64,000 bases of DNA from G963668345 sp965206025 (GTDB taxonomy: Bacteria > Acidobacteriota > Terriglobia > Bryobacterales > UBA6623). The translations under genes were made by a program, and so were the position numbers. Where the stretch lies: contig CBDBIU010000003.1 in the NCBI GenBank assembly GCA_965206025.1, positions 372,001 through 436,000 on the forward strand. The letters are read 5' to 3'. Below, piece after piece: positions 18,557-26,977 of this stretch. Within the stretch, counting starts at the first letter, position 1, and every line of letters starts with the position of its first letter. Below the pieces are notes generated by a model that saw only the letters and a list, made by a program, of their open reading frames with translations, was not told where the DNA came from and did not search any database.

Positions 18557-20644
18557 TTAGTTGATGACCCCTCCCTGAACGCGGTGAACAATGGTCTCGC
18601 AAACTTGCGACGGCGCTTCCTCGTGCCCGTGGAGGTGCATCGTGTGCGTGCCTCGCCCTTGCGTTCTCGAGCGCAGATCCGTCGCGTAGCCGAACATTTC
18701 CGCCAGCGGCACCAGCGTGCGGATGATTTGCGATCCGCCTTGCAGCTCGAGTCCCTCGATGCGGCCCCGCCGGGAGTTGATATCGGCGATCACGTCGCCC
18801 ATGTACTCCTCCGGCACCACCACTTCAACCGACATGATCGGTTCCAGCAAAACGGGATCGGCCTTTTGTACGGCCTGCTTGAAAGCCATCGAGCCGGCGA
18901 TTTTAAAAGCCGGCTCCGAGCTGTCCACCTCGTGAAAACTGCCGTCCAACAAAGTCACCCGCACGCCGACGGTCTCGTAACCCGCCAGCATGCCGGAACT
19001 CGTCGCCTCCCGCACACCCTGCTCCACGGGCTTGATGTATTCCTTGGGGATGGCGCCGCCCCTGATCTTGTTGACAAACTCGAACTCATCGCCCGCCAGC
19101 GGCTCGATCATGATCTTGCAGTGGCCATACTGCCCGCGGCCACCGCTCTGCCTCACGAAGCGACCCTCGCCTGGCGCGGAACGTCGGATCGTTTCCCGAT
19201 AAGAAACCTGCGGCCTGCCGACGTTCGCCGAAACCGCGAATTCCCGCAATAAGCGATCGACCAGAATCTCCAGATGCAGCTCTCCCATTCCGGACAAGAT
19301 GGTCTGCCCGGTTTCCTCGTCCGTTACGACGTGGAAGGTGGGATCTTCTTGCGCCAGCTTGCCCAATGCCATGCCGATCTTCTGCTCGTCCGCCTTCGTC
19401 TTGGGCTCGATGGCCAGCGAAATCACCGGCGTCGGGAAATCAATTTTTTCTAGGATAATCGGGGCCTTCTCGTCGCAAACCGTATCGCCCGTCTGCACGG
19501 TCTTCAACCCGACGGCCGCGATGATATCCCCGGCGCCGGTTTCCTCTACGTCTTCGCGCTTGTCGGCGTGCATGCGCAACAGACGGCCGATACGCTCGTT
19601 GCGGCCCTTGGCCACGTTGTAGACGCTTCGCCCCGTCTTGAGGACACCCGAATAAATCCGCAAGAAGGCCAGCTGCCCGACATAGGGATCGGTCATGATC
19701 TTGAAGACAAGGGCCGAAAACGGCTCCCGGCTATCCGCCTTGCGGGTAAGAGTCTCGACCCCTTCGAGATCCGTGCCCTGGATCGCCGGCACGTCGAGAG
19801 GAGAAGGCAGGTAGTCCACCACCGCGTCGAGAAGCCGCTGTACACCCTGGTAGCGAAAAGCCGAGCCGCAGAGCACCGGGGAAATCTTCATGGCAATCGT
19901 CGCTCGGCGGATACCGGCCTTCAGATCCGCTTCGGTGATCGTCTCGCCCTCGACAAATCGGCGGAAAAGCTCGTCGTCTTGTTCCGAGACTCTTTCAATC
20001 AGCTGGGACCGCCGCTCGGCCACCAACTCCTGCATCTCTTCGGGAATCTCCCCTATGTCGTATTGCGCCCCGAGCGTCTCCGCGCGCCAAAAAATCGCTT
20101 TCAACTCGACCAGGTCGACGACGCCTCGCAGATTGTCTTCGCTTCCGATGGGAACCTGGATAGGCACGGCATTGGCTTTCAGGCGCTCGCGCACGCTCTC
20201 GACGGCGCGGTCGAAATCCGCGCCGACCCGATCCATCTTGTTGATGAAAGATATGCGCGGAACCCGGTATTTGTCGGCTTGCCGCCAGACGGTTTCCGAT
20301 TGAGGCTGGACACCGGCTACGCCGTCGAACAGGGCAATGGCGCCGTCCAAGACTCGCAGGCTGCGCTCGACCTCGGCCGTGAAATCTACGTGCCCGGGCG
20401 TGTCGATGATGTTGATTTCCGAACCGCGCCAGAAACAGGTCGTCGCCGCCGAGGTGATCGTGATCCCCCGCTCCTGCTCCTGCTCCATGTAATCCATGAT
20501 GGCGGTGCCTTCGTGCACCTCGCCCATGCGGTGCGTCCGCCCCGTGTAGTAGAGGATCCGCTCCGTCGTGGTCGTCTTGCCGGCGTCGATGTGCGCGGCG
20601 ATGCCGATGTTGCGAACCTTGTCGAGTTGGATGCCGGCAGCCAT
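18557..20644 (-). CDS. fusA: elongation factor G
   Basis: EF-G drives translocation and, with RRF, ribosome recycling. It has 695 residues. G motifs are AAHIDAGKTTTTERIL, DTPGHVDFTAEVERSLR and NKMDRVGADF. Domains II to V follow in normal order, ending with the domain V region SRTQGRGTHTMHLHGHEE. It lies 40 bp after rpsG. Confidence 0.98.
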   Translation of the reverse strand: MAAGIQLDKVRNIGIAAHIDAGKTTTTERILYYTGRTHRMGEVHEGTAIMDYMEQEQERGITITSAATTCFWRGSEINIIDTPGHVDFTAEVERSLRVLDGAIALFDGVAGVQPQSETVWRQADKYRVPRISFINKMDRVGADFDRAVESVRERLKANAVPIQVPIGSEDNLRGVVDLVELKAIFWRAETLGAQYDIGEIPEEMQELVAERRSQLIERVSEQDDELFRRFVEGETITEADLKAGIRRATIAMKISPVLCGSAFRYQGVQRLLDAVVDYLPSPLDVPAIQGTDLEGVETLTRKADSREPFSALVFKIMTDPYVGQLAFLRIYSGVLKTGRSVYNVAKGRNERIGRLLRMHADKREDVEETGAGDIIAAVGLKTVQTGDTVCDEKAPIILEKIDFPTPVISLAIEPKTKADEQKIGMALGKLAQEDPTFHVVTDEETGQTILSGMGELHLEILVDRLLREFAVSANVGRPQVSYRETIRRSAPGEGRFVRQSGGRGQYGHCKIMIEPLAGDEFEFVNKIRGGAIPKEYIKPVEQGVREATSSGMLAGYETVGVRVTLLDGSFHEVDSSEPAFKIAGSMAFKQAVQKADPVLLEPIMSVEVVVPEEYMGDVIADINSRRGRIEGLELQGGSQIIRTLVPLAEMFGYATDLRSRTQGRGTHTMHLHGHEEAPSQVCETIVHRVQGGVIN

Positions 20645-20684
20645 AACGTTTTCCTGAGTGAGTCGAGCCGTTTGGACAAGCCCA

Positions 20685-21155
20685 TCACCATCGGTAGTGC
20701 GCGAAGGCCTTGTTGGCCTCCGCCATGCGATGAACGTCCTCCCTTTTCTTGATGGCCGACCCCCGAGAGGAGGCCGCCTCCAGAATCTCGGCGCAAAGTC
20801 TTTCCGCCATCCTTTTCTCGCTACGCGCTCGGGCGTAGGAGATCAGCCAGCGAATGGCCAAGCTGGCGCGGCGACTCTGCTGGACCTCGATCGGCACCTG
20901 ATAGTTCGCTCCGCCGACACGGCGCGACTTGACCTCGACGACGGGCTTACAATTCTCGACGGCCTTTTTGAAGACCTTGAGGGGGTCCTCGTTGCCTTGT
21001 TCGCGAATCATGTCCATCGACGTATAGAAAATCCGCTCAGAGATTGATTTCTTGCCCTCCCACATCAGGCAGTTGATGAACTTGGCCACCAACGTGGAGT
21101 TGTAGACCGCGTCGGGCGGCGGCGTTCGAGGTTCGATTTCTCGTCGTCGGGGCAT
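20685..21155 (-). CDS. rpsG: 30S ribosomal protein S7
   Basis: S7 nucleates the 16S 3' domain, 156 residues. It begins MPRRREIEPRTPPPD and contains KFINCLMWEGKKSISERIFY and the C-terminal MAEANKAFAHYRW. It lies 21 bp after rpsL. Confidence 0.98.
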   Translation of the reverse strand: MPRRREIEPRTPPPDAVYNSTLVAKFINCLMWEGKKSISERIFYTSMDMIREQGNEDPLKVFKKAVENCKPVVEVKSRRVGGANYQVPIEVQQSRRASLAIRWLISYARARSEKRMAERLCAEILEAASSRGSAIKKREDVHRMAEANKAFAHYRW

Positions 21156-21176
21156 GTCTATATTCGGCTCCCGCAG

Positions 21177-21551
21177 CTACTGCTTCGGGCGCTTCGCTCC
21201 ATATTTGCTGCGCGCCTGTCGGCGGTCGTTGACTCCCGCTGCGTCCAAGGTGCCGCGAATGACGTGATAGCGAACGCCGGGGAGATCCTTGACGCGGCCT
21301 CCTCGAATCAGCACGATCGAGTGCTCCTGCAGGTTGTGGCCGACGCCCGGAATGTAGGTCGTGACTTCTATCTTGTTCGTCAGTCTCACGCGAGCCACTT
21401 TTCGCAGCGCTGAATTCGGTTTCTTCGGCGTGACCGTGTAGACGCGCGTGCATACGCCGCGCTTCTGCGGACACTTCTGTAGCGCCGGGCTGGCCGTCGG
21501 ATAGCGGGGCCGCTTCCTCCCGTGGCGCACTAATTGATTAAATGTCGGCAC
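21177..21551 (-). CDS. rpsL: 30S ribosomal protein S12
   Basis: S12 monitors decoding accuracy, 124 residues. It starts with GTG at 21551 (P T F N Q L V follows), preceded by a good AAGGTG ribosome-binding site four bases away. KPNSALRKVARVRLTN and PGVGHNLQEHSIVLIRGGRV are present. The streptomycin-site lysines in TPKKPNS and GRVKDLPGV are wild type. It is the first gene of the block. Confidence 0.98.
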   Translation of the reverse strand: MPTFNQLVRHGRKRPRYPTASPALQKCPQKRGVCTRVYTVTPKKPNSALRKVARVRLTNKIEVTTYIPGVGHNLQEHSIVLIRGGRVKDLPGVRYHVIRGTLDAAGVNDRRQARSKYGAKRPKQ

Positions 21552-21960
21552 CGTTCACCTTCTTCAAAACATCAAACGCTTGCCCGCCCCAGCGCACGAT
21601 CAACCAAACGCTAGGACACACAAAGCACAGATCCAGTAAGCGATTCTCTTCCCGGTTGATCTCTGTCGCCTTAGACGGTCCGAAGAGCCCGGACCTTATC
21701 GGCGATGCCCCAAAGCTAGAAGCTACGATTCGCTTGGGGACTCTACCCCTCAACAAGCGAAACTCACTACGGACGGCCCAGGCTCGACAACTACCTTTCC
21801 CTAGGTCGGCTGTCACCGAACCCGAATTTGCTGCAGTCGAAAAATGGACAGCAGTATTAGAGCGCGCGCTAGCCCTGCCTCAACTATATCGAACCGGGCG
21901 AAACCATGTCAACCGTAAAGCAGTCCTATCTGGCCAAAAATAAAGACCTTTACGGCCCGC
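21552..21960. other. 409 bp gap upstream of the ribosomal block
   Basis: No convincing gene on either strand. The plus-strand frame at 21542-21943 has no family resemblance and no ribosome-binding site. Read on the minus strand this is the presumed promoter and leader region of the str-S10-spc-alpha block. Confidence 0.5.
21854..21883 (-). promoter_or_regulatory. candidate sigma70-type promoter for the ribosomal block
   Basis: On the minus strand, TTGAGG (21878-21883) and TAATAC (21854-21859) are separated by 18 bp, about 300 nt upstream of rpsL. This is a visual match to the sigma70 consensus only; other starts closer to rpsL cannot be excluded. Confidence 0.3.
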
Positions 21961-22620
21961 CTATTCCTCCGCGTGGCCGTGGACGACCAAACCCATCACC
22001 TCGCCGCCCGCTTCGAGATCCAGCACCCAGTGCTCGTACTCGTTTTCCCACAGGTGGGGCGCTTGTTTTCCCTCCGGAAGCTCGGCTCGAAGAACCGTGG
22101 GATGGGGATTGCCAACCCGAAGCGTCATCGCCACCAACTCGTTGAAGCTAAGGTTTTTCGAGGGTTCCAGGTCGTCGGCAATCGGGGTGAGCAAAACAAA
22201 GTCTCGACTCGCCGCCACCCCCATATGGTTGCCGTCCTCGGGATGCAGTCCATAACGCATGGTGTAAATCCCCGGGGGGACGTTTTGCCGGCGAAAGTCG
22301 GACCCCTTCTCCGGAAATCTGGCCACGCCCAGGAAGGCTCCCTCGGGGATCGTGTCGAAACGTGCCCCGAATTCCACGACCGGCTCGCCGCCAAAGGGCG
22401 TCGAACGGCCCCAAAATTCGGCCACAGGCTTGCCGTCAGGCCCGTTGACGCGGACGCCAGGGGACTTGATCGCCGAACGAACCGCCTCGCTGACCTGGTC
22501 TCCCGGCAGCGGATCGGCGGACCCTATCTGAAACTCCCCCGCCCCCGCCGGCAGCCATAGGCCGAGCAGAAAGGCAAGCGTTGCAACAGAACGCAGTAGC
22601 GCTTTCATCAGAAACACCAT
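21961..22620 (-). CDS. secreted protein of unknown function
   Basis: A signal peptide (FLMKALLRSVATLAFLLGLW, then AGA) is followed by about 190 residues. I place the start at the ATG at 22620; 22608 (MKALLRS) is equally possible, and the longer frame to 22695 is unlikely. The central stretch PPGIYTMRYGLHPEDGNHMG and the following FVLLTPIADDLEP strand resemble conserved hypothetical proteins of Acidobacteria, but I cannot assign a Pfam family with confidence. Predicted mostly beta, periplasmic. The minus-strand terminator at 22726-22746 lies upstream and ends the preceding gene, so this gene is probably transcribed alone. Confidence 0.8.
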   Translation of the reverse strand: MVFLMKALLRSVATLAFLLGLWLPAGAGEFQIGSADPLPGDQVSEAVRSAIKSPGVRVNGPDGKPVAEFWGRSTPFGGEPVVEFGARFDTIPEGAFLGVARFPEKGSDFRRQNVPPGIYTMRYGLHPEDGNHMGVAASRDFVLLTPIADDLEPSKNLSFNELVAMTLRVGNPHPTVLRAELPEGKQAPHLWENEYEHWVLDLEAGGEVMGLVVHGHAEE

Positions 22621-22725
22621 GCTTATGCCGACGAAATCCGCCGACTTGCCGTTTCGCTTTTTCTTCAACCTGTCCACGCCGCCCGGTCCGTTCATGGTCG
22701 ATAAAAGTGGCTTGCAAAAAGAAGA

Positions 22726-22746
22726 GGGGCTACGAGTAGCAGCCCC
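22726..22746 (-). terminator. rho-independent terminator
   Basis: On the minus strand GGGGCTGC and GTAGCCCC form an 8 bp stem around a five-base loop, followed by TCTTCTTTTT. It lies 41 bp past the stop of the gene ending at 22788. Confidence 0.75.
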
Positions 22747-22787
22747 TGCTGTTGCCGAACTTTATATCAGTAATTTCGGCAAAAATT

Positions 22788-23477
22788 TCAGTCCGTGTAC
22801 GCGCCGTCGCTGAAGGAGAACGTCCCCAGGTACGCGCTGCTGCGCCGCGGTGCACTGAAAACTACACCGAGTCCCTCGCCGCTGAAACGGTTCTCCAGGG
22901 CGAACGCCGGCATAGCGTGGGAAAGCCTGGCCAGCGGCGTGTAGTAGAGATCGTCTAAGTGGCACAGGGAGTCGGACTCGACAATGGCGCGGGTCTCAAT
23001 GCGCACCAGCTTGCCGGCGGTGAGCGTCGCCCGCTTGGCGTGAATACTGCCGTGGACGTCCAGGGTGATCGGCGCTGTCTCCGTACGGACTACTTCGTCC
23101 AGCAAGTCCCCGCTCATGTTCTTCGCGAAGGACTCAAGCGCCGCGCGCTGGCTGGCGGAAGCTCGCTCGTCGAAAATCAGCACCGCCTTCGTCGGATACG
23201 GATTTCCAAACGGGTCGCCCAGCGTCGAGCGGGCCTTCACAACGGCCACCACGCCCAAGCCGTCAAGTGAAACATTGTTCCAACTGCCTGCGTTCACCTG
23301 CCAGCCCATGACCGCCAAATCTCCGCGCAAGCCCATTTCCGAGTTGGCGAAGCAGTGCGAGGCGTAGATCTCCGCATTGCGGGCTTCGACGTAAGTGCCG
23401 CTGATTTCCGCCGCGCCGGCTACAGCGGCCACGGCCACCAACAAGGCCATCAAACACGCAAATCGAAAACGTTTCAT
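22788..23477 (-). CDS. secreted DUF1326-like protein
   Basis: A 229-residue protein with a clear signal peptide (KRFRFACLMALLVAVAAVAG, then AAE). The mature part begins ISGTYVEARNAEIYASHCFA and continues GDLAVMGWQVNAGSWNNVSL, the pattern I associate with DUF1326-type proteins. Function is unknown. It is bracketed by terminators at 23544-23571 upstream and 22726-22746 downstream, so it is probably monocistronic. Only two cysteines are visible in the mature protein. Confidence 0.75.
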   Translation of the reverse strand: MKRFRFACLMALLVAVAAVAGAAEISGTYVEARNAEIYASHCFANSEMGLRGDLAVMGWQVNAGSWNNVSLDGLGVVAVVKARSTLGDPFGNPYPTKAVLIFDERASASQRAALESFAKNMSGDLLDEVVRTETAPITLDVHGSIHAKRATLTAGKLVRIETRAIVESDSLCHLDDLYYTPLARLSHAMPAFALENRFSGEGLGVVFSAPRRSSAYLGTFSFSDGAYTD

Positions 23478-23543
23478 CTTTTCCCTCCGTCAGTGGGTCG
23501 CTTCTGAGCGTAGATCTTTCTCATTCTACTACGCGAAGAAAAC

Positions 23544-23571
23544 GCTGCGAACCGAAGAATCGGTTCGCAGC
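23544..23571 (-). terminator. rho-independent terminator of the molybdenum hydroxylase operon
   Basis: An 11 bp perfect stem (GCTGCGAACCG paired with CGGTTCGCAGC) around a six-base loop. On the minus strand it is followed by GTTTTCTTC. It lies about 50 bp beyond the small gene ending at 23620. Confidence 0.85.
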
Positions 23572-23619
23572 ACGCCGACGGCGCGAGCCACATAAGCCCT
23601 TAGGCCCGCCCGGACCCGA

Positions 23620-23838
23620 CTACACCTCTTCGTAACACGACCTCGACGCCGAGCATGTATCTTCGTCGACCACTTCGCCGTCAGGTCCGAGCGGTCCCTG
23701 CGAGTAGACGCACCAGTAAATGCGCGTATTCGAGTGGGGCACGCTCGGGTCGTCATCGGCTTCGACGAACATCCCCTTCCATCGCAGGGATGAGCATCGA
23801 TGACTGAGCACCTTCAACCCCGCGCCTCGATCCCTCAT
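23620..23838 (-). CDS. small four-cysteine protein, last gene of the hydroxylase operon
   Basis: A 72-residue frame from the ATG at 23838 (a GTG directly before it, 23841, is possible). It begins two bases beyond the stop of the FAD-subunit gene and ends just before a strong terminator, so it is almost certainly co-transcribed. Cysteines at 15, 43, 62 and 68, with the motif SSLRWKGMF and the phrase GPDGEVVDEDTC, suggest a small metal-binding or disulfide-bonded domain. No signal peptide is seen. It resembles small conserved proteins I associate with Acidobacteria, but I cannot name a family. It could assist maturation or electron transfer of the oxidase; that is inference from position only. 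Confidence 0.65.
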   Translation of the reverse strand: MRDRGAGLKVLSHRCSSLRWKGMFVEADDDPSVPHSNTRIYWCVYSQGPLGPDGEVVDEDTCSASRSCYEEV

Positions 23839-23840
23839 CA

Positions 23841-24824
23841 CTAGACCGCTTTGCCGGCCGCTCGAAGGACAGCTCTTTTGACCGCCACCCGAGCAAGCTG
23901 GACTTTGTGTTTGTTTTGGCTCAGCGGCACGGCGCCACTGACCGCTGCCGCTCCCGCCTTCATCGCCGTGTCTTCGCTGACCGCCCCACCCGACAATGCC
24001 TGCTCCGCTTCGGCCGAGCGCCAGGGGGTCGGAGCGACATGGCCGAGCACGACTCGCGCGCTTTCAACCTTGCCGCCGCTCATCTTTAGTGAGACCGCCG
24101 CGGCAGCCAACGGCCAATCCAACAACTGCCGCTCCCGCACTTCGTAGGTCGCATTCGACCCGGAAGCAGACGGGATCTTGATCTCGGTTAAGATCTCATT
24201 GGCCTTAATCGCCAACTCCCGGTCGCTCTCGTTCGCGGGAGCCCGATAAAGACTTTCGACCGCCAACTCGCGCTCACCGTCCGGTGAGGCCAGCGTCGCG
24301 GTAGCTCCCAGCGCAACCAGCGCCGGCGCCAAGCTCGAAGCGTTCACGAAATAAGCCGGCCCTTTGTTGCCCAGAATGGCGTGGTAACGGTTCTCGCCGT
24401 CGGGAACTAGCGAGTTCCCCTTGGAGTCTTTAGCCAGCAGTCCCAGGCCGTTACGGAAGTACCAGCAGCGCGGTCTCTGCAAAAGATCGCCCCCAACCGT
24501 ACCCATGGCGCGGATTTGCGGACTTGAGACACCCTCGGCGGCCTGGACCAGAGCCGGGTAATTTTTTTGAACCTCCCCGCTCGCCAGTAGATCGTCGAGC
24601 GTGGCTGTGGCTCCGATGCGGAGTCCGCCGGCCGACGACTTGATCCCTCCAAGACCCTTAATACTGGTTAGGCTCACCACCCGCTTCGGGGCATGGATGC
24701 GCTCCTTCATCAGACTGAGCAGATCCGTACCCCCCGCGAGGATGTCGGTTTCTCCCCATTTGGAGGACAACAGGCCAAGCGCCTGCTTGAGATTTTCCGG
24801 GGCTGCATGTTCAAACGCTTGCAT
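23841..24824 (-). CDS. xanthine dehydrogenase-family FAD-binding subunit (YagS/PaoB-like)
   Basis: FAD-binding medium subunit of a molybdenum hydroxylase, 327 residues. FAD contacts are ILAGGTDLLSLMKE near residue 30 and SSPQIRAMGTVGGDLLQRPR near residue 110. The C-terminal domain of the CO dehydrogenase flavoprotein type includes LGHVAPTPWRSAEAEQAL. In the PaoB/YagS branch the loop after QRxRCxYFR carries cysteines for a 4Fe-4S cluster; here only the cysteine in RPRCWYFRNG remains, so the cluster is probably absent. The ATG overlaps the large-subunit stop as TAATG. Confidence 0.93.
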   Translation of the reverse strand: MQAFEHAAPENLKQALGLLSSKWGETDILAGGTDLLSLMKERIHAPKRVVSLTSIKGLGGIKSSAGGLRIGATATLDDLLASGEVQKNYPALVQAAEGVSSPQIRAMGTVGGDLLQRPRCWYFRNGLGLLAKDSKGNSLVPDGENRYHAILGNKGPAYFVNASSLAPALVALGATATLASPDGERELAVESLYRAPANESDRELAIKANEILTEIKIPSASGSNATYEVRERQLLDWPLAAAAVSLKMSGGKVESARVVLGHVAPTPWRSAEAEQALSGGAVSEDTAMKAGAAAVSGAVPLSQNKHKVQLARVAVKRAVLRAAGKAV

Positions 24825-26977
24825 TACGCCATCCCTCCCTTCTTCTCGAGCGCCGCCAGCACCTTGTCGGGGGTCAACGGCAGTGTGGGGACCCGAACCC
24901 CGATCGCGTTGGCCACGGCATTGGATATCGCCGCCCCCGGGGAAATGACCGGCGGCTCACCCAGACCAATGACGCCCCTGTCGTCGTAGACGCCGGTCAT
25001 CATGTGGACCACGAGTTCGCCGATGTCGCCGATGCCGGCCAGTTTATAAAATTCCATGTCGGCGTTGAGATAGATCCCCGTTGCCTGGTCGAAGATCCGC
25101 TCCTCCCAAAGCGCATAGCAGATCCCCTGAATCAAGGAGCCGTAGACCTGGCTGTCCGCCGTCTTGAGGTCGATGATCAGACCGCAATCCTGCACGGCGA
25201 CCATCTTGTTCATGCTGACGATCCCGGTTTCGGTGTCGACCGAAACGTCGGCCATCTGAACGCCGCCCACGCCGCTGTCGGCCAGCTTGCCGCCGTCCCG
25301 CATGGGCTGTTTGCCGGTTTCGGAAATCGAGCTGGAACCGAGCTTGCGGCAGGCGTCCTTCCAACTGAGCTTGCCGGAACCGCCCTTTACGGCGAGATAG
25401 CTGCCGCCGGCTTCGATCTGATCCGACGTCGTGCCGAGCGAAGGCGCCACCGCCTGTTTCAGCATCTCTAACGCGTGAACGGATGCCCGGCGGGTCGAAG
25501 ACGAAACGCCCCCAACCGTCGTGCTGCCGCCGGAGGGACCCGACGGAGGATAGTTGCTGTCGCCGATCTTGACGTTTACCGCCGAAAGCGGCAGCCCCAT
25601 CGTTTCGGCCGCGACGATGCCGATCACCGTCCGGGTGCCCGAGCCTAAATCTTGGCTTCCCAATTCGGCTACGACCTCGCCGTCAGGATGAATGCTCACT
25701 CGACATTGGCTGTCGTGCGGCCGCCCGCCCCAGGTGTGCATCGAAATCCCAACGCCGCGTTTGACGTGTCCCGATCCCCCCTTGCCCGGGGGATGCCACT
25801 TGGCGGGCCAGTCCATCAGCTCGGCGGCTTTATCAAGCTCCGTTCGATAAACTTCCGGCCGCTGTGTCAGCCCAACGTTCTTCTTGAATAGCTTGAGCGG
25901 ATCCATCCCCAGCTTGGCCGCCAGGTCTTCGTAGGCGCACATCGTCAGAACGGCCGCCTGCGGATGGTTGGGAGCTCGCCAAGCTCGTGCCGGACCCGTA
26001 TTCGTCGACACGTTCACGTGGCGGATCCGAGTGTTCGCGGGTTCGATCACGTAGGGCAGCGGCGGCGCCCCGCGGCTCGTCACCCCCCCCGTCGACCAGC
26101 TCTCCGATTCGTACGCCGTGAGCGAGCCGTCTTTGGCCGCGGCCACCTTGATCTTTCCGTAATCGGAGGGCCTGCCGCCGGCGATCATCAACTCTTGGTC
26201 GCGATCGAGCATCAGCTTCACCGGCTTGCCGGTCTTCTTCGACAGCTTGGCGCAAGCAATGCCCCAACTGTCGATGGCAAATTTGCTCCCGAAACCGCCA
26301 CCCATGACAGGAGTGATAACGCGCACGTCGGACGGTTTGACAACGCCCATGGCCTCGTCCGCGGATAGGTTCTTGGCCAGGTCGGGGCCGATCCGGCCTA
26401 CAGCTTGCGTAGAGGCGTAAACGACGATCTCCTCGCCCGTCCAATCAACCACCTGCCCATGCGGCTCGTGGCAGCAATGGGTGATCGTCGCCAACCCGTA
26501 ATAGCCTTCGTGCACCGCGCCGGCTTCTCCAAAGGCCGCGTCCGGATCGCCTGTCGTCTTATCCGCCGCCGGCTTCACTCGGTCGCCGGCCCTGTCCACC
26601 GCTTCTTCTTTGACTAGATGCGGCAGGACTTCGTATTCCACCTTCACGGCGGCTACCGCGTCGCGGGCGATCTCTTCGGTGTCGGCCGCCAGGGCAACGA
26701 TTTCGGTGCCGACCCATTGAAGCTCCGCGCCCACGCCGTTGAACACCTCAACGGCTCGAACACCCGCTATCTTTTCCGCCGCGCTGGTGTCGAGTTTCGT
26801 AATGCGGGCGTGCGCGTGCGGGGAGCTGACGATCTTGGCGACGAGCATCCCCTCGAGATTACGGTCGTAGGAATACTCTGCCCGCCCGGTGACTTTGTCG
26901 GGGCCATCCGTACGGCTTATTCTTTTCCCAATTAAACTGCGGTCGGCCGCGGCCGGCCAATCGTATTTAGTCGCCAC
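24824..26977 (-). CDS. xanthine dehydrogenase-family molybdopterin-binding subunit (YagR/PaoC-like)
   Basis: Catalytic large subunit of a molybdenum hydroxylase, 717 residues, short PaoC-like class. It begins with the aldehyde oxidase a/b hammerhead (IGKRISRTDGPDKVTGRAEY). Molybdopterin-contact loops include GGGFGSKFAIDSW and SGPSGGSTTVGGVSSS. The catalytic glutamate is most likely that in GLGEPPVISPGAA near the C-terminus. Substrate cannot be deduced; relatives oxidise aromatic aldehydes, xanthine or other heterocycles. It overlaps the 2Fe-2S subunit gene by 11 bp and shares the Tat-exported partner, so the complex is probably periplasmic. Confidence 0.94.
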   Translation of the reverse strand: MATKYDWPAAADRSLIGKRISRTDGPDKVTGRAEYSYDRNLEGMLVAKIVSSPHAHARITKLDTSAAEKIAGVRAVEVFNGVGAELQWVGTEIVALAADTEEIARDAVAAVKVEYEVLPHLVKEEAVDRAGDRVKPAADKTTGDPDAAFGEAGAVHEGYYGLATITHCCHEPHGQVVDWTGEEIVVYASTQAVGRIGPDLAKNLSADEAMGVVKPSDVRVITPVMGGGFGSKFAIDSWGIACAKLSKKTGKPVKLMLDRDQELMIAGGRPSDYGKIKVAAAKDGSLTAYESESWSTGGVTSRGAPPLPYVIEPANTRIRHVNVSTNTGPARAWRAPNHPQAAVLTMCAYEDLAAKLGMDPLKLFKKNVGLTQRPEVYRTELDKAAELMDWPAKWHPPGKGGSGHVKRGVGISMHTWGGRPHDSQCRVSIHPDGEVVAELGSQDLGSGTRTVIGIVAAETMGLPLSAVNVKIGDSNYPPSGPSGGSTTVGGVSSSTRRASVHALEMLKQAVAPSLGTTSDQIEAGGSYLAVKGGSGKLSWKDACRKLGSSSISETGKQPMRDGGKLADSGVGGVQMADVSVDTETGIVSMNKMVAVQDCGLIIDLKTADSQVYGSLIQGICYALWEERIFDQATGIYLNADMEFYKLAGIGDIGELVVHMMTGVYDDRGVIGLGEPPVISPGAAISNAVANAIGVRVPTLPLTPDKVLAALEKKGGMA

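Noticed and set aside
19568..20752. A 394-codon plus-strand frame opposite fusA
   Set aside because: Antisense to a conserved gene; no family resemblance. The same applies to other long frames opposite tuf and rpsC.
21542..21943. A 133-codon plus-strand frame in the gap before rpsL
   Set aside because: No ribosome-binding site and no recognisable sequence; it begins inside the rpsL leader.
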